A stretch of DNA of 64,000 nt, taken from Neomegalonema sp. (GTDB lineage Bacteria; Pseudomonadota; Alphaproteobacteria; Rhodobacterales; Rhodobacteraceae). Location: assembly GCF_028688855.1 (NCBI RefSeq), contig NZ_JAQTXI010000003.1, positions 1 through 64,000 on the forward strand, in the 5' to 3' direction. The position numbers and the translations under genes are program-made. Positions 17,481 to 25,997 of this stretch are shown piece after piece (the stretch's first letter is position 1; each line of letters starts with the position of its first letter). The notes under the pieces are model-generated. The model had not been told where the DNA came from and ran no database searches. It was given only the letters and a program-made list of their open reading frames with translations.

Positions 17481-18037
17481 GCTTTCCCGCCCGCGCGCCG
17501 CGCCCCATCCCGAAGATCGAGACCGAGCGCCTGATCCTCGACGCCCACCAGGCCGGGGATCTGGCGGACCACGCCGCCATCTGGGCCGATCCGGAGGCCA
17601 TGCGCCATGTGCTGGGCTCGGTTTCGGACCTTCAGACGAGCTGGTTCCGGATCCTGCGCCATGCGGGGCTCTGGCAGGTGCTCGGCTACGGCTTCTGGGC
17701 GCTGCGCGAGAAGGCGACGGGGCGCTACGTCGGCGACATCGGGTTTCAGGACGCCAGGAGGCCCCTCGACCCGCCTCTGGAGCCTGCGCCCGAAGCGGGC
17801 TGGGTGCTGGCGCCCTGGTCCCATGGGCGCGGCTACGCCACCGAGGCCATGACGGCGGCTCTGGGCTGGCTCGACGCCGAGACAGCGCATCGCCGGAGCT
17901 TCTGCCTCATCGCTCCGGCGAATCTGGCCTCGCTGCGGGTCGCCGAGCGGCTCGGCTACCGCTCTTCGGGCGCGACGAAGCTGAACGGCGAGGTCTCGGC
18001 GATCCTCTGGCGCGAGAAGCCTGACCGGGAGGCTTGA
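17477..18037 (+). CDS. GNAT N-acetyltransferase, RimJ/RimL type
   Basis: 186-residue cytoplasmic acetyltransferase. It opens with IETERLILDAHQAGDL, the usual RimJ-like N-terminal strand. The acetyl-CoA loop is WVLAPWSHGRGYATEAMTAAL (motif A, about residues 113-130), and motif B is IAPANLASLRVAERLGYR. RimJ-type enzymes acetylate protein N-termini or small molecules; the substrate is unknown. It begins inside the transporter stop codon by a 4-base ATGA overlap. Confidence 0.88.
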   Translation: MSFPARAPRPIPKIETERLILDAHQAGDLADHAAIWADPEAMRHVLGSVSDLQTSWFRILRHAGLWQVLGYGFWALREKATGRYVGDIGFQDARRPLDPPLEPAPEAGWVLAPWSHGRGYATEAMTAALGWLDAETAHRRSFCLIAPANLASLRVAERLGYRSSGATKLNGEVSAILWREKPDREA

Positions 18038-18092
18038 CGCGCCGCCTCCGCGCGCGTAAAAAACGCCCGTTTCCGGGAGGCTTTGCGTTTCC

Positions 18093-18176
18093 CGGTCCTC
18101 GGGGCGTTCCGGGGATCGACGTCCGTCGGCGCGATGCGCTCACGGGCGCGTTCGGTCTTGGGGCGTTCCGGAGATC
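18093..18176 (+). repeat. Imperfect direct repeat upstream of ffh
   Basis: Two copies of about 24 bases (18093-18117 and 18153-18176) share CGGTC-T-GGGGCGTTCCG-GATC with few differences, about 60 bases apart. They lie in the 166-base leader of ffh. Confidence 0.45.
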
Positions 18177-18203
18177 CCGCCGCGAATCTCACAGGAGCGC
18201 GCG

Positions 18204-19679
18204 ATGTTCGAAAACCTCTCCGAACGCCTTTCAGGCGTCTTCGACAAGCTCACCCGTCAGGGCGCGCTGACCGAGGCCGACGTCGACGCCGCCATGCGCG
18301 AAGTGCGCCTCGCCCTGCTCGACGCGGACGTGGCTCTGCCCGTCGCCCGCGATTTCATCGCCCGCGCCCGCGAAAGGGCGGTGGGGCAGGCGGTGCTGAA
18401 ATCCATCACCCCCGGCCAGCAGGTCGTGAAGATCGTCCATGACGAACTCGTCGCGACGCTCGGCGGCGAAGGGGACAAGGCGGGCGAGATCGACATCGGT
18501 TCGCCCCCCGCGCCGATCCTCATGGTCGGCCTCCAGGGCTCGGGCAAGACCACCAGCACCGCCAAGATCGCCAGACGCCTGACCGAGCGCAGCCGCAAGC
18601 GCGTGCTCATGGCCTCGCTCGACACCCGCCGCCCCGCCGCCATGGAGCAGCTGGCCATTCTCGGCGCTCAGGTCGGCGTGGACGTCCTGCCGATCATCGT
18701 CGGACAGGATCCCGTCGCCATCGCCCGGCGCGCCATGACCCAGGCCCATCTCGGCGGCTATGACGTGGTGATGCTCGACACGGCGGGCCGCCTGCACGTC
18801 GACGCCGAGCTGATGGCCGAGGTCCAGGCGGTCAAGGCCGCCGTGAAGCCCCATGAGACCCTTCTCGTGGTGGACAGCCTCACCGGCCAGGACGCGGTGA
18901 ACGTCGCGCGCGAATTCGACGGCCAGGTGGGCGTCTCGGGCGTGGTGCTCACCCGCATGGACGGCGACGGACGCGGCGGCGCCGCGCTCTCGATGCGCGC
19001 CGTCACCGGCAAGCCGATCAAGCTGATCGGCGTCGGCGAGAAGATGGACGCCCTCGAGGAGTTCCATCCCGAGCGCGTCGCGGGCCGCATCCTCGGCATG
19101 GGCGACATCGTCGCCCTCGTCGAGAAGGCTCAGGAGAACATCGAGCAGCGCGAAGCCGAGCGTATGGCCAGGCGTATGGCCAAGGGCCTCTTCGACCTCA
19201 ACGACCTGCACGCCCAGCTCGAACAGATGCGCAAGCTCGGCGGCGTCAAGGGCATGATGGAGATGCTCCCCGGCATGGGCAAGATGGCCGGGAAGATCGA
19301 CGAATCGAAGATGGACGACAAGGCGATCCGCCGCCAGATCGCCATGATCCAGTCGATGACCAAAAAGGAGCGCAAGAACCCCGACCTGCTCCAGGCCAGC
19401 CGCAAGAAGCGCGTGGCCGCAGGCGCGGGCGTCGAGGTCTCCGAGATCAACAAGCTTCTGAAGATGCACCGGCAGATGGCCGACATGATGAAGAAGATGG
19501 GAAAGATGGGCAAATCCGGCCTGCTGCGCGGGGGACTCTCCTCGCTGATGGGCAAGGCCGGGATGCCTCAGGGCGCCGATCCTTCGGCGTCCGGCGCTCC
19601 TGCGGGTCTGCCCGGCGGCGCGCTCTCCGGGCTGCGGCTGCCGCCCAACCTGACCGGCCTCGGCCGTCGCAAACCCTGA
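18204..19679 (+). CDS. ffh: Signal recognition particle protein Ffh
   Basis: SRP54 GTPase that binds 4.5S RNA and signal sequences and delivers ribosomes to FtsY. The 491-residue product has the N-domain (residues 1-90), the G-domain P-loop GLQGSGKTTSTAK at about 109-121, DTRRPAAMEQL, MLDTAGRLHVD and TRMDGDGRGG. A Met-rich M domain follows (MMEMLPGMGKMAGK, IRRQIAMIQSMTKKER, ADMMKKMGKMGKSG). The C-terminal tail is Gly/Pro-rich and about 40 residues longer than E. coli Ffh. The start follows AGGAG. It leads the ribosomal cluster rpsP-rimM-trmD-rplS. Confidence 0.97.
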   Translation: MFENLSERLSGVFDKLTRQGALTEADVDAAMREVRLALLDADVALPVARDFIARARERAVGQAVLKSITPGQQVVKIVHDELVATLGGEGDKAGEIDIGSPPAPILMVGLQGSGKTTSTAKIARRLTERSRKRVLMASLDTRRPAAMEQLAILGAQVGVDVLPIIVGQDPVAIARRAMTQAHLGGYDVVMLDTAGRLHVDAELMAEVQAVKAAVKPHETLLVVDSLTGQDAVNVAREFDGQVGVSGVVLTRMDGDGRGGAALSMRAVTGKPIKLIGVGEKMDALEEFHPERVAGRILGMGDIVALVEKAQENIEQREAERMARRMAKGLFDLNDLHAQLEQMRKLGGVKGMMEMLPGMGKMAGKIDESKMDDKAIRRQIAMIQSMTKKERKNPDLLQASRKKRVAAGAGVEVSEINKLLKMHRQMADMMKKMGKMGKSGLLRGGLSSLMGKAGMPQGADPSASGAPAGLPGGALSGLRLPPNLTGLGRRKP

Positions 19680-19704
19680 ATCACCTCGCTAAGGAAGAAG
19701 AACC

Positions 19705-20076
19705 ATGGCTCTGAAGATCCGTCTGGCCCGCGCGGGCGCCAAGAAGCGTCCCCATTACCACATCGTCGTGGCCGACGCCCGCTCGCCCCGCGACGGCAGC
19801 TTCATCGCGCGCCTCGGCACCTATACGCCGCAGCTCGCCAAGGACTCCGGGATCCGCGTCCGCCTCGACGTCGAGCAGTCGAAGGAGTGGATCGCCAAGG
19901 GCGCCCAGCCCACCGACCGCGTGACCCGCTTCCTGGAGAACGCCGGCGTCATCGCCAAGGCCGACCGCTCCAACCTCAAGAAGGGCGAGCCCGGCAAGAA
20001 GTCCGTCGAGCGCGCCAAGGCCCGCGCCGAGAAGACCGCGGCCCTCGAAGCCGCCAAGGAAGAAGCCGCTTCCTGA
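19705..20076 (+). CDS. rpsP: 30S ribosomal protein S16
   Basis: Assembly protein of the small subunit. The N-terminus [31 protein letters not shown] and LGTYTP are diagnostic of S16 (quoted in part: [19 protein letters not shown]). At 123 residues it carries the Lys/Ala/Glu-rich C-terminal extension common in alphaproteobacteria. An AAGGAAGAAG site precedes the ATG 25 bases after ffh ends. Confidence 0.97.
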   Translation: MALKIRLARAGAKKRPHYHIVVADARSPRDGSFIARLGTYTPQLAKDSGIRVRLDVEQSKEWIAKGAQPTDRVTRFLENAGVIAKADRSNLKKGEPGKKSVERAKARAEKTAALEAAKEEAAS

Positions 20077-20098
20077 TCCTGCGTCGAGGACAAGCTCC

Positions 20099-20794
20099 AT
20101 GGCCGCATCCGCGCCGATTCCCGAAGTCCCGAGCTTCCCCGGCGCGCAAGCGCCGGGCGAGGCCCTGCGGCTTCAGGGCGCGGGGGTGGTCCTGGAGCGC
20201 CTCGATCCGGCGGAGCATGGCGCGGATCTGACCGCCGCCGCTCTGGCGGATTCTCCGGAGCGCTGGGCCTGGATGGCGGTCGGCCCCTGGGCCGAAGCCG
20301 CCGCCTTTCAGGAGTGGCTCGCGGCCTGCGCCGCCTCCTCGGCGGCCGCCTTCTACGCGATCCGCCCCGAAGGCGGCTCCGCTGCGGGCGTCATGAGCTA
20401 CATGCGCTTCGACCCTCCCCATCGGGTGGGCGAAATCGGCTCCATCTGGTTGTCCCGGTCTCTGGCGGGCGGCGCGCTCGCCACGGCGGCCTTCGCGGCC
20501 ATGATGCGCCACGCCTTCGAGGATCTCGGCTTGCGCCGCCTCGAATGGAAATGCGATTCGCGGAATCTTCCTTCGCGTCAGGCCGCCCTGCGGCTGGGAT
20601 TCGTCGAGGAGGGGCTCTTCCGTCAGCACATGATCGTCAAGGGCCGCAACCGCGACACCGCATGGTTCTCCATGCTGGACGGCGAATGGCCCCGCGCCAG
20701 AGCCGCCTTCGGACTCTGGCTCGCGCCGGAGAATTTCGACGCGGAGGGGCGCCGCAGACGGAGCCTGGCCGAAATCCGGGAGTCCCTGACATGA
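20099..20794 (+). CDS. GNAT acetyltransferase inserted between rpsP and rimM
   Basis: 231-residue protein of the RimJ/RimL-like GNAT fold. The first half carries the early strands (GVVLERLDPAEHG), then GEIGSIWLSRSLAGGALATAA is the acetyl-CoA region, followed by LGLRRLEWKCDSRNLPSRQA and ALRLGFVEEGLFRQHMIVKG. The canonical R/Q-x-x-G-x-G/A loop is degenerate (SRSLAGGALAT). Its stop overlaps the rimM start (ATGA), so it is part of the operon. Most rpsP-rimM clusters lack this gene. A ribosomal-protein or tRNA-related target is possible but unproven. Confidence 0.85.
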   Translation: MAASAPIPEVPSFPGAQAPGEALRLQGAGVVLERLDPAEHGADLTAAALADSPERWAWMAVGPWAEAAAFQEWLAACAASSAAAFYAIRPEGGSAAGVMSYMRFDPPHRVGEIGSIWLSRSLAGGALATAAFAAMMRHAFEDLGLRRLEWKCDSRNLPSRQAALRLGFVEEGLFRQHMIVKGRNRDTAWFSMLDGEWPRARAAFGLWLAPENFDAEGRRRRSLAEIRESLT

Positions 20795-21369
20795 GCGAGC
20801 CCGAAGGCAAGGCCAGAGAAGACCGCGTCTGCGTCGGCGCCATCGCCGGCGCCTTCGGCGTGCGCGGAGAGGCGCGGCTCAAGCCCTTCACCGAGGATCC
20901 CCAGGCCGTGGCCTCCTACGGCCCGGTCGAGACCGAGGACGGCGCCCGCAGCTTCACGCTGAAGATCTCGCGGCCCATCGGCGACGGCCTGGCGGTCTGG
21001 CTGTCGGGCGTGAAGACCCGCGAGGAAGCCGAGGCCCTGAAGGGAACGCGGCTCTACGTCTCCCGCGAGGCCCTGCCGGAGCCCGAGGAAGACGAATTCT
21101 ACCACGCCGATCTGATCGGCCTGAAGGTCGAGGATCTGAAGGGCGAGCCCCTCGGGGTGGTGCGTTCGGTGCAGAATTACGGCGCCGGGGATTTCCTCGA
21201 GATCGTGACTCCGGGCCGCAAGGCTCCGGCGCTGATGCCCTTCACCCGCGAGACCACCCCGAAGATCGACCTCAAGGGCGGACGCCTCGTCGCCGATCCG
21301 CCGGAAGGCGTCTTCGGCGAAGATGAAAAACCGCCGAAACCCGCCGGAGAGGACGCCGAATCCTCATGA
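20791..21369 (+). CDS. rimM: Ribosome maturation factor RimM
   Basis: Assists 16S rRNA processing and assembly of the 30S head by binding S19. The 192-residue product has the N-terminal RimM beta-barrel (CVGAIAGAFGVRGEARLKPF), the EFYHADLIGLKVEDLKGEPL junction and the PRC-barrel (GAGDFLEIVTPG, ALMPFT). The start at 20791 overlaps the GNAT stop, and its own stop overlaps trmD, giving ATGA junctions on both sides. The C-terminus is a charged tail of about 20 residues. Confidence 0.95.
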   Translation: MSEPEGKAREDRVCVGAIAGAFGVRGEARLKPFTEDPQAVASYGPVETEDGARSFTLKISRPIGDGLAVWLSGVKTREEAEALKGTRLYVSREALPEPEEDEFYHADLIGLKVEDLKGEPLGVVRSVQNYGAGDFLEIVTPGRKAPALMPFTRETTPKIDLKGGRLVADPPEGVFGEDEKPPKPAGEDAESS

Positions 21370-22229
21370 CCGACGAAGCGACGCCTGCGCGCGCCGCGGG
21401 CCGTCTGGCCGTGCGGACGACCCGCCGTCCCGAGCCGCTGGAGGAGCTGCGCCCCGAACCGCTCTGGCGGGCGAAGATCCTGACGCTGTTTCCCGCCATG
21501 TGGCCGGGGCCTCTGGGCTACAGCCTGATCGGCAAGGCGCTGGAGCTGGGGCTCTGGTCCTGCGAGGCGCTGGACATTCGCGCCTCCGCACGCGATAAGC
21601 ACCGCAGCGTGGACGACGCCCCGGCGGGCGGCGGCCCCGGCATGGTGTTGCGCGCGGACGTCGTCGCCGCCGCCATCGACGCGGCCCGCGAGGATGCGCC
21701 GGAGCTGCCCGTCATCGCGCTGACGCCCCGGGGACGCCCGATCTCTCAGGCGCGGGTGCGCAGGCTGGCGGAGCAAGGCGGCGCCTTGCTGCTCTGCGGA
21801 AGATTCGAAGGGATCGACGAACGCGTCCTCGAGGCGCGGAACGTCGAGGAGATCTGCGTCGGCGACGCCGTGCTGACCGGGGGAGACATCCCCGCCATGG
21901 CGCTGATCGACGCGACGGTTCGGCTCTTGCCCGGGGTGCTCGGCAAGATCGAATCGACGGCGGAGGAAAGCTTCTCCGCCGGTCTGCTGGAGCACCCGCA
22001 ATATACGCGGCCCGTGGACTGGGAAGGGCGTCCGATTCCCGAGATTCTCCTCTCGGGGCATCACGCCAGAGTCGCCGGATGGCGACGCGCCCAGGCCGAA
22101 GCCGCGACCCAAGAAAGACGTCCCGATCTCTGGCGGGCCTATCAGGACGCCGAGGGAGACCAGAGCAATCGGACAGGCGCCTCGCGGACGAAAGCCGGGC
22201 GCGCCAAGAACACAGGAGAGACCCCATGA
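21366..22229 (+). CDS. trmD: tRNA (guanine-N1)-methyltransferase TrmD
   Basis: Methylates G37 of tRNAs using S-adenosylmethionine, preventing frameshifting. The 287-residue SPOUT enzyme shows [53 protein letters not shown], and the knotted SAM site [19 protein letters not shown], followed by EHPQYTRP. There is an N-terminal extension of about 35 residues before the usual family start and a charged C-terminal tail. Overlaps rimM and rplS by ATGA at both ends. Confidence 0.96.
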   Translation: MTDEATPARAAGRLAVRTTRRPEPLEELRPEPLWRAKILTLFPAMWPGPLGYSLIGKALELGLWSCEALDIRASARDKHRSVDDAPAGGGPGMVLRADVVAAAIDAAREDAPELPVIALTPRGRPISQARVRRLAEQGGALLLCGRFEGIDERVLEARNVEEICVGDAVLTGGDIPAMALIDATVRLLPGVLGKIESTAEESFSAGLLEHPQYTRPVDWEGRPIPEILLSGHHARVAGWRRAQAEAATQERRPDLWRAYQDAEGDQSNRTGASRTKAGRAKNTGETP

Positions 22230-22615
22230 ACGTTCTTCAGCAGATCGAAGCCGAAGAGCTCGCGAAGCTCAAGGCCGCCCGCCCGATCCCGGACTTCGCC
22301 CCCGGCGACACCATCAAGGTGAACGTCAACATCCGCGAAGGCGACCGCAGCCGCGTCCAGGCCTATGAGGGCGTCTGCATCGCCCGCTCCGGCGGCGTGA
22401 CGCTCAATGCGAACTTCACCGTCCGCAAGATCTCCTACGGCGAGGGCGTCGAGCGCGTCTTCCCGCTCTACGGCCCGGTGATCGCCTCCATCGAGGTGGT
22501 GCGTCGCGGCCGCGTGCGTCGCGCGAAGCTCTATTACCTGCGCGAGCGTCGCGGCAAGTCGGCCCGCATCATCGAGAAGACCAACTACAAGCCCAAGGCC
22601 CCCGCCGCCGAGTGA
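22226..22615 (+). CDS. rplS: 50S ribosomal protein L19
   Basis: Large-subunit protein at the 30S-50S interface. The 129-residue product contains [45 protein letters not shown] and [14 protein letters not shown], all L19 landmarks. The start at 22226 overlaps the trmD stop and is preceded by AGGAGAG. It is the last gene of the operon and is followed by a strong terminator. Confidence 0.97.
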   Translation: MNVLQQIEAEELAKLKAARPIPDFAPGDTIKVNVNIREGDRSRVQAYEGVCIARSGGVTLNANFTVRKISYGEGVERVFPLYGPVIASIEVVRRGRVRRAKLYYLRERRGKSARIIEKTNYKPKAPAAE

Positions 22616-22654
22616 TTCGGCGCCGGGCGATCCGCCTTCAGGCCGCAGACCGCG

Positions 22655-22684
22655 CCGCCCCTTCCGCAAGGAGGGGGCGGTTTT
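22655..22684 (+). terminator. Terminator of the ffh-rplS operon
   Basis: A stem of 11 pairs with one G-T pair (CCGCCCCTTCC / GGAGGGGGCGG, loop GCAA) is followed by TTTT, 40 bases after the rplS stop. Confidence 0.85.
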
Positions 22685-22753
22685 CGTCTGGCCGAAAGGC
22701 GCGTTGGCGCATCGGCGCGGAGCGCGCAGGATGACCGCGAAGGAGTCTCCGCC

Positions 22754-23320
22754 ATGCGATTCGCCGCTCTCGCCCTGACGATTCTGGCGCTCTGCGCCGC
22801 TCCGGCCCGCGCCGAAGCGCCCAAATCCCTCCATGGCGTCGATCCGGTCACGGGATTCCGCATGGAGAACTTCCGCGCCCCGACTCCCGATTCCCTGCCC
22901 GGCGGGGTGGTGGCCCATCTGGAGATGGCCGAAGCGGCCTCCGAAAGGGGCGTCTATCAGCTCGTGGACGTCTACGCCGAGGGCATGAAGCCCGTGCCGG
23001 ACAGCGGAGAATGGGCGATCTTCAACGACCGCCTGCATCTGCCGGGCTCGATCTGGCTGCCGGGCGTGGGCGGCGGGGCTCTGGACGAGGCGACCGAAGC
23101 CTATTTCCGCCGCGCTCTGGAGCGAATCACCCAAGGCGACAAGGCGCGCGGACTGATGTTCTATTGCATGTCCGATTGCTGGCAGAGCTGGAACGCCGCC
23201 CGTCGGGCGATTCTCTGGGGTTATGAGAAGGTCGCCTGGTATCCGCTCGGGACGGACGGCTGGCTGGAGGCGGGCGGCGAGCTCGTCGCGGGAGAGCCCC
23301 TGAACTTCCTCGATCCCTGA
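22754..23320 (+). CDS. PQQ-dependent catabolism-associated CXXCW motif protein
   Basis: 188-residue periplasmic rhodanese-like protein. A signal peptide (MRFAALALTILALCAAPARA) is followed by HLPGSIWLPGVGGGALDE and the defining FYCMSDCWQSWNAARRAI, then WYPLGTDGWLEAGG. This matches the family (TIGR03865) found with quinoprotein alcohol dehydrogenases, where the two Cys are thought to take part in a redox or sulphur relay. The ATG follows AAGGAG. A cytochrome c gene follows 200 bases downstream, but no PQQ dehydrogenase is in the window; related relay genes lie at 59.0-60.9 kb. Confidence 0.88.
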   Translation: MRFAALALTILALCAAPARAEAPKSLHGVDPVTGFRMENFRAPTPDSLPGGVVAHLEMAEAASERGVYQLVDVYAEGMKPVPDSGEWAIFNDRLHLPGSIWLPGVGGGALDEATEAYFRRALERITQGDKARGLMFYCMSDCWQSWNAARRAILWGYEKVAWYPLGTDGWLEAGGELVAGEPLNFLDP

Positions 23321-23519
23321 GGCCTCCGGAGCGCAGGGCCGTCCCGGCCCGGCCCCGAGCGGCGCCTCCGGAGGATGCGCGCGGAGCTTGCGCGCAGGGC
23401 GATCCGCCTTCCGCCGAAGGTCTTAATTCGTTCATGAAGCCAATGGTGGCATGATGCAGGTTCAATGCGCCGGCTTCATCGCCGGAGCGAGATGAGAAAC
23501 GCGCTTAGGGAGGAACGGC

Positions 23520-23948
23520 ATGTTTCGTGGGATCGCGCTCGCGCTGTGCGCCGTGGCGGGCTTTGCGGCTCCGGCGGTCGCGGCGGGCGACGTCGCAGCC
23601 GGCAAGAAGGTCTTCAACCGCTGCAAGGCCTGCCATGAGGCCGAGAAGGACGCCAACAAGGCGGGGCCGAGTCTGCATGGAGTCATCGGGCGTCACGCCG
23701 GCGCCGTCGAGGGCTTCAAGTATTCCGCCGCCATGGCCAAGGCCGGCGAGGAAGGCCTCATCTGGACCGAGGAGAAATTCTCCGAATACATGGTCAAGCC
23801 CAAGGACATGATCCCGGGAAACACCATGTCCTTCGCGGGGCTCCGCAAGCCCGAGGACATCGCCAACCTCCTCGCCTATCTCGAGAGCGTCGCGCCGGAG
23901 AAGGCCGAAGGAGCCGCCGAGGAGAAGGAAGCCGCGCCCGCCGAGTGA
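23520..23948 (+). CDS. Class I cytochrome c (cytochrome c2/c550-like)
   Basis: 142-residue periplasmic electron carrier with a cleavable signal peptide (about residues 1-20). It has a single haem-binding site CKACH and a distal Met in PGNTMSFAGLRKPED, the layout of soluble high-potential cytochrome c2. GPSLHGVIGRHAG and LLAYLES are further family blocks. The C-terminus is an acidic Glu/Ala tail (about 20 residues) absent from most homologues. An AGGAA site precedes the ATG. Likely accepts electrons from a quinoprotein or the bc1 complex. Confidence 0.92.
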   Translation: MFRGIALALCAVAGFAAPAVAAGDVAAGKKVFNRCKACHEAEKDANKAGPSLHGVIGRHAGAVEGFKYSAAMAKAGEEGLIWTEEKFSEYMVKPKDMIPGNTMSFAGLRKPEDIANLLAYLESVAPEKAEGAAEEKEAAPAE

Positions 23949-23976
23949 GGCCCGGGGCTCCCGAGAAGGAAACCGC

Positions 23977-24000
23977 GCCGCCGAAGGGGTCTTCGGCGGC
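23977..24000 (+). terminator. Hairpin after cytochrome c (no clear T tract)
   Basis: Perfect 10-bp stem GCCGCCGAAG/CTTCGGCGGC with loop GGGT, 28 bases after the stop. It lies between convergent genes. No U tract follows, so it may be a weak or Rho-assisted terminator. Confidence 0.4.
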
Positions 24001-24041
24001 GTCGTCATGTCCGGGGGCCGTCTCCGGGCCTGCGCCGGGGG

Positions 24042-25595
24042 TCAGCGGAAGTCGATCCGGATCGGCGACTGGAAGGTGTAGGTCTCGCCCGGAGGGGCCC
24101 CCGCCGGAACCGGCGGATAGCGCGGCGCCGTGCGGGCCGCCCGCAGGACCATCTGGTCGAGCGCGCCGTTGCCCGAGGATTGCGAGATCTCGGCGCTGAC
24201 GAGGCTTCCGTCGCGCCGGATGCTGAGCGTCAGCACGATGGTGCCCTGGAAGCGTCGCGAACGCGCGGTGCGGATGTCCGGCGAGCGGTTCAGCGCCTGG
24301 TCGATGACGTTGCGCACCAGAGATCCGTAATTGCTCAGATCCACCGAGCCGGTTCCTCCGGCCACGCCGCCCGCGACTCCGCCGGCCTGGCCGCCCGCCG
24401 AGCCCCAGGCGACTCCGCCGCCCGAAGCCGAGGGCGCGCTCGCAGCGGAGCCCGTGGGCGAACCGAAGGCCGATCCGCCGCCCGGCGCTCCGCCCGAAGA
24501 CGGAAGCGGCGCGGCGGGACGCGGCGCCGTCGGCGCGGCGTAGGCCCCGACCGGCGCCGCAGAAGGCGCCGGATAGGGCGAAGGCGCCGCCATGGCCATG
24601 GTCGAAGGGGCGGGCGCCGGAGGGACGTAAGGCGTCGGCGCGGGCGGCGCCGAGACGGGCGCCGCGGCCGGAACATAAGGCGCAGGCGTCGGCGCGACAT
24701 AGGGGGTCGGCGCGACGTAGGTCGGCATGGGGGCGGGCTCGGGCACGCGCGCCGCGGCCACCAGGGTGAAGGGCTCCGAGGGCGCGACCACGGGCGCGGG
24801 CGCCTGATAGACGGGAGGCGGAGTCCAGACCTGCTCCAGGGGAATCGGAGTCGCCTCCGGCGGAGCCGCGAGAATCACGGGCTCGGGCGTCGGCGGCTGA
24901 TAGACCGGCGGCGGCTCGTAGACCGGCAGGGGCGCGGGCGGCGGCGGAGGAGGATCATAGACGGGAGGCGGCGGCGGCGGATCATAGACCGGCGGCGGAG
25001 GAGGGGGAGGCGGAGGAGGCTCCGGCGGCGGCGGCTCCGGGGGGGGAGGCGGCGGAGGCGGAGGCGGAGGGGGCTCCGGCGCGGGAGGCGGCGGCGGCGC
25101 TTCGGCCACCTGCACGGGCTCCGGCGCAGGGGGCGGCATGGGCCGCGCAGGCGGCGGAGGCGCCGAAGCCGGCGCCATGCTGGGGGGCTCGGGTTCGGGC
25201 GCGGGGGGCGCAGGCTCGGGCTCCGGCGCGGGAGGCAGGTCCGGTTCGTCCTCGAACAGGGGCTCCTCGTCGGCCAGCTCGGCCATCTCCAGAGCCGCAG
25301 GCGGCTCGGGAGCGGGTTCGGGCGCAGGGGGAGGAGGCTCGTCCTCGGCGAGGTCGATCTCCGGCAGGTCGTCCGTCATCTCCGGCGGAGGCGGCGGCTC
25401 GATCTCCTGGCGCAGCTGCTCGATGGTCTCGGGCTCGGGCGGTTTCGAGGTCAGCGCCTCGAACTCCTCGACGGTGATCGTCTCGATCTCCAGCGGGAGC
25501 TCGGGGGGCGGCTCCTCCAGAGGCGCAGCGCCGGGCATGACCGAAAACAACAAGCCCAGATGCAAGGCCCCCGAGAAGACAGCGCCCACCCGCAT
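24042..25595 (-). CDS. tonB: TonB-family energy transducer with very long Pro-rich region
   Basis: 517-residue protein anchored by one N-terminal hydrophobic segment (VGAVFSGALHLGLLFSVMPG). A very long Pro/Glu/Ala-rich spacer follows (about residues 25-400, with runs of P up to 12 long and EP repeats). The C-terminal TonB domain has LSNYGSLVRNVIDQALNR, RRFQGTIVLTLSIRRDGSL and LDQMVLRAARTAPRYPPVPAG. TonB couples proton motive force, through ExbBD, to outer-membrane receptors. No exbB/exbD or receptor is nearby. It follows hemP on the same strand (90-base gap), pointing to haem uptake. E. coli TonB is 239 residues; the extra length is all Pro-rich spacer. Confidence 0.88.
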   Translation of the reverse strand: MRVGAVFSGALHLGLLFSVMPGAAPLEEPPPELPLEIETITVEEFEALTSKPPEPETIEQLRQEIEPPPPPEMTDDLPEIDLAEDEPPPPAPEPAPEPPAALEMAELADEEPLFEDEPDLPPAPEPEPAPPAPEPEPPSMAPASAPPPPARPMPPPAPEPVQVAEAPPPPPAPEPPPPPPPPPPPPEPPPPEPPPPPPPPPPVYDPPPPPPVYDPPPPPPAPLPVYEPPPVYQPPTPEPVILAAPPEATPIPLEQVWTPPPVYQAPAPVVAPSEPFTLVAAARVPEPAPMPTYVAPTPYVAPTPAPYVPAAAPVSAPPAPTPYVPPAPAPSTMAMAAPSPYPAPSAAPVGAYAAPTAPRPAAPLPSSGGAPGGGSAFGSPTGSAASAPSASGGGVAWGSAGGQAGGVAGGVAGGTGSVDLSNYGSLVRNVIDQALNRSPDIRTARSRRFQGTIVLTLSIRRDGSLVSAEISQSSGNGALDQMVLRAARTAPRYPPVPAGAPPGETYTFQSPIRIDFR

Positions 25596-25684
25596 GGATT
25601 CAGTTCCTTTTCGTCAAACGCCCCTGGCTCGATCCGCGCGCGAGAGGCTGCGAATCGATGATTCGGCTTGTGGCGCCGGTCGCT

Positions 25685-25879
25685 TCACTTCGTCAGGAGC
25701 AGCTTGCCCTGACGCGTGACGCGCAGAAGATAGGTCTCCCCGCGATGCGCGATGCGCAGCAGGCTGGAGCCCTGGAAAAGCTCCGCGCTCTCCAGGGTGG
25801 GCGAAACCGCGGCCGCGACGACCGCGCTCACCGAGGGCGGGGCGACGGGCGACGGATTGGCGAGCGACTGGGTGCGCAT
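25685..25879 (-). CDS. hemP: Hemin uptake protein HemP
   Basis: 64-residue protein ending in SSLLRIAHRGETYLLRVTRQGKLLLTK (in pieces: ELFQGSSLLRI, YLLRVTRQGKLLLTK), the HemP/HmuP C-terminal signature. HemP proteins are needed for haem uptake and in some bacteria activate the receptor gene. The start at 25879 is set by an AGAGG site and a normal family length; the frame is open further upstream but that stretch is intergenic. It is divergent from hmuSTUV and is followed by tonB. Confidence 0.9.
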   Translation of the reverse strand: MRTQSLANPSPVAPPSVSAVVAAAVSPTLESAELFQGSSLLRIAHRGETYLLRVTRQGKLLLTK

Positions 25880-25939
25880 GGGAACCTCTCCGGTTGGGTT
25901 AGGGGCCGCGACTCGCTTGGAGGCCGGACCCGACGCCCT

Positions 25940-25969
25940 CTTATTGACGCGTCGTTCCGCGAAAATCAA
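25940..25969 (-). promoter_or_regulatory. Candidate hemP-tonB promoter
   Basis: Minus strand TTGATT at 25969-25964, 18-base spacer, AATAAG at 25945-25940, about 60 bases before the hemP ATG. Confidence 0.35.
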
Positions 25970-25997
25970 TTCCTGAATAAAACGCTCGGAAATTATC

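Noticed and set aside
24900..25350. G/C-rich tandem repeats considered as a non-coding repeat
   Set aside because: They encode the Pro-rich spacer of TonB in frame.
24180..25661. A 493-codon Arg/Gly-rich frame opposite tonB
   Set aside because: It is the complement of the Pro-rich TonB spacer, which gives Gly/Arg runs automatically.
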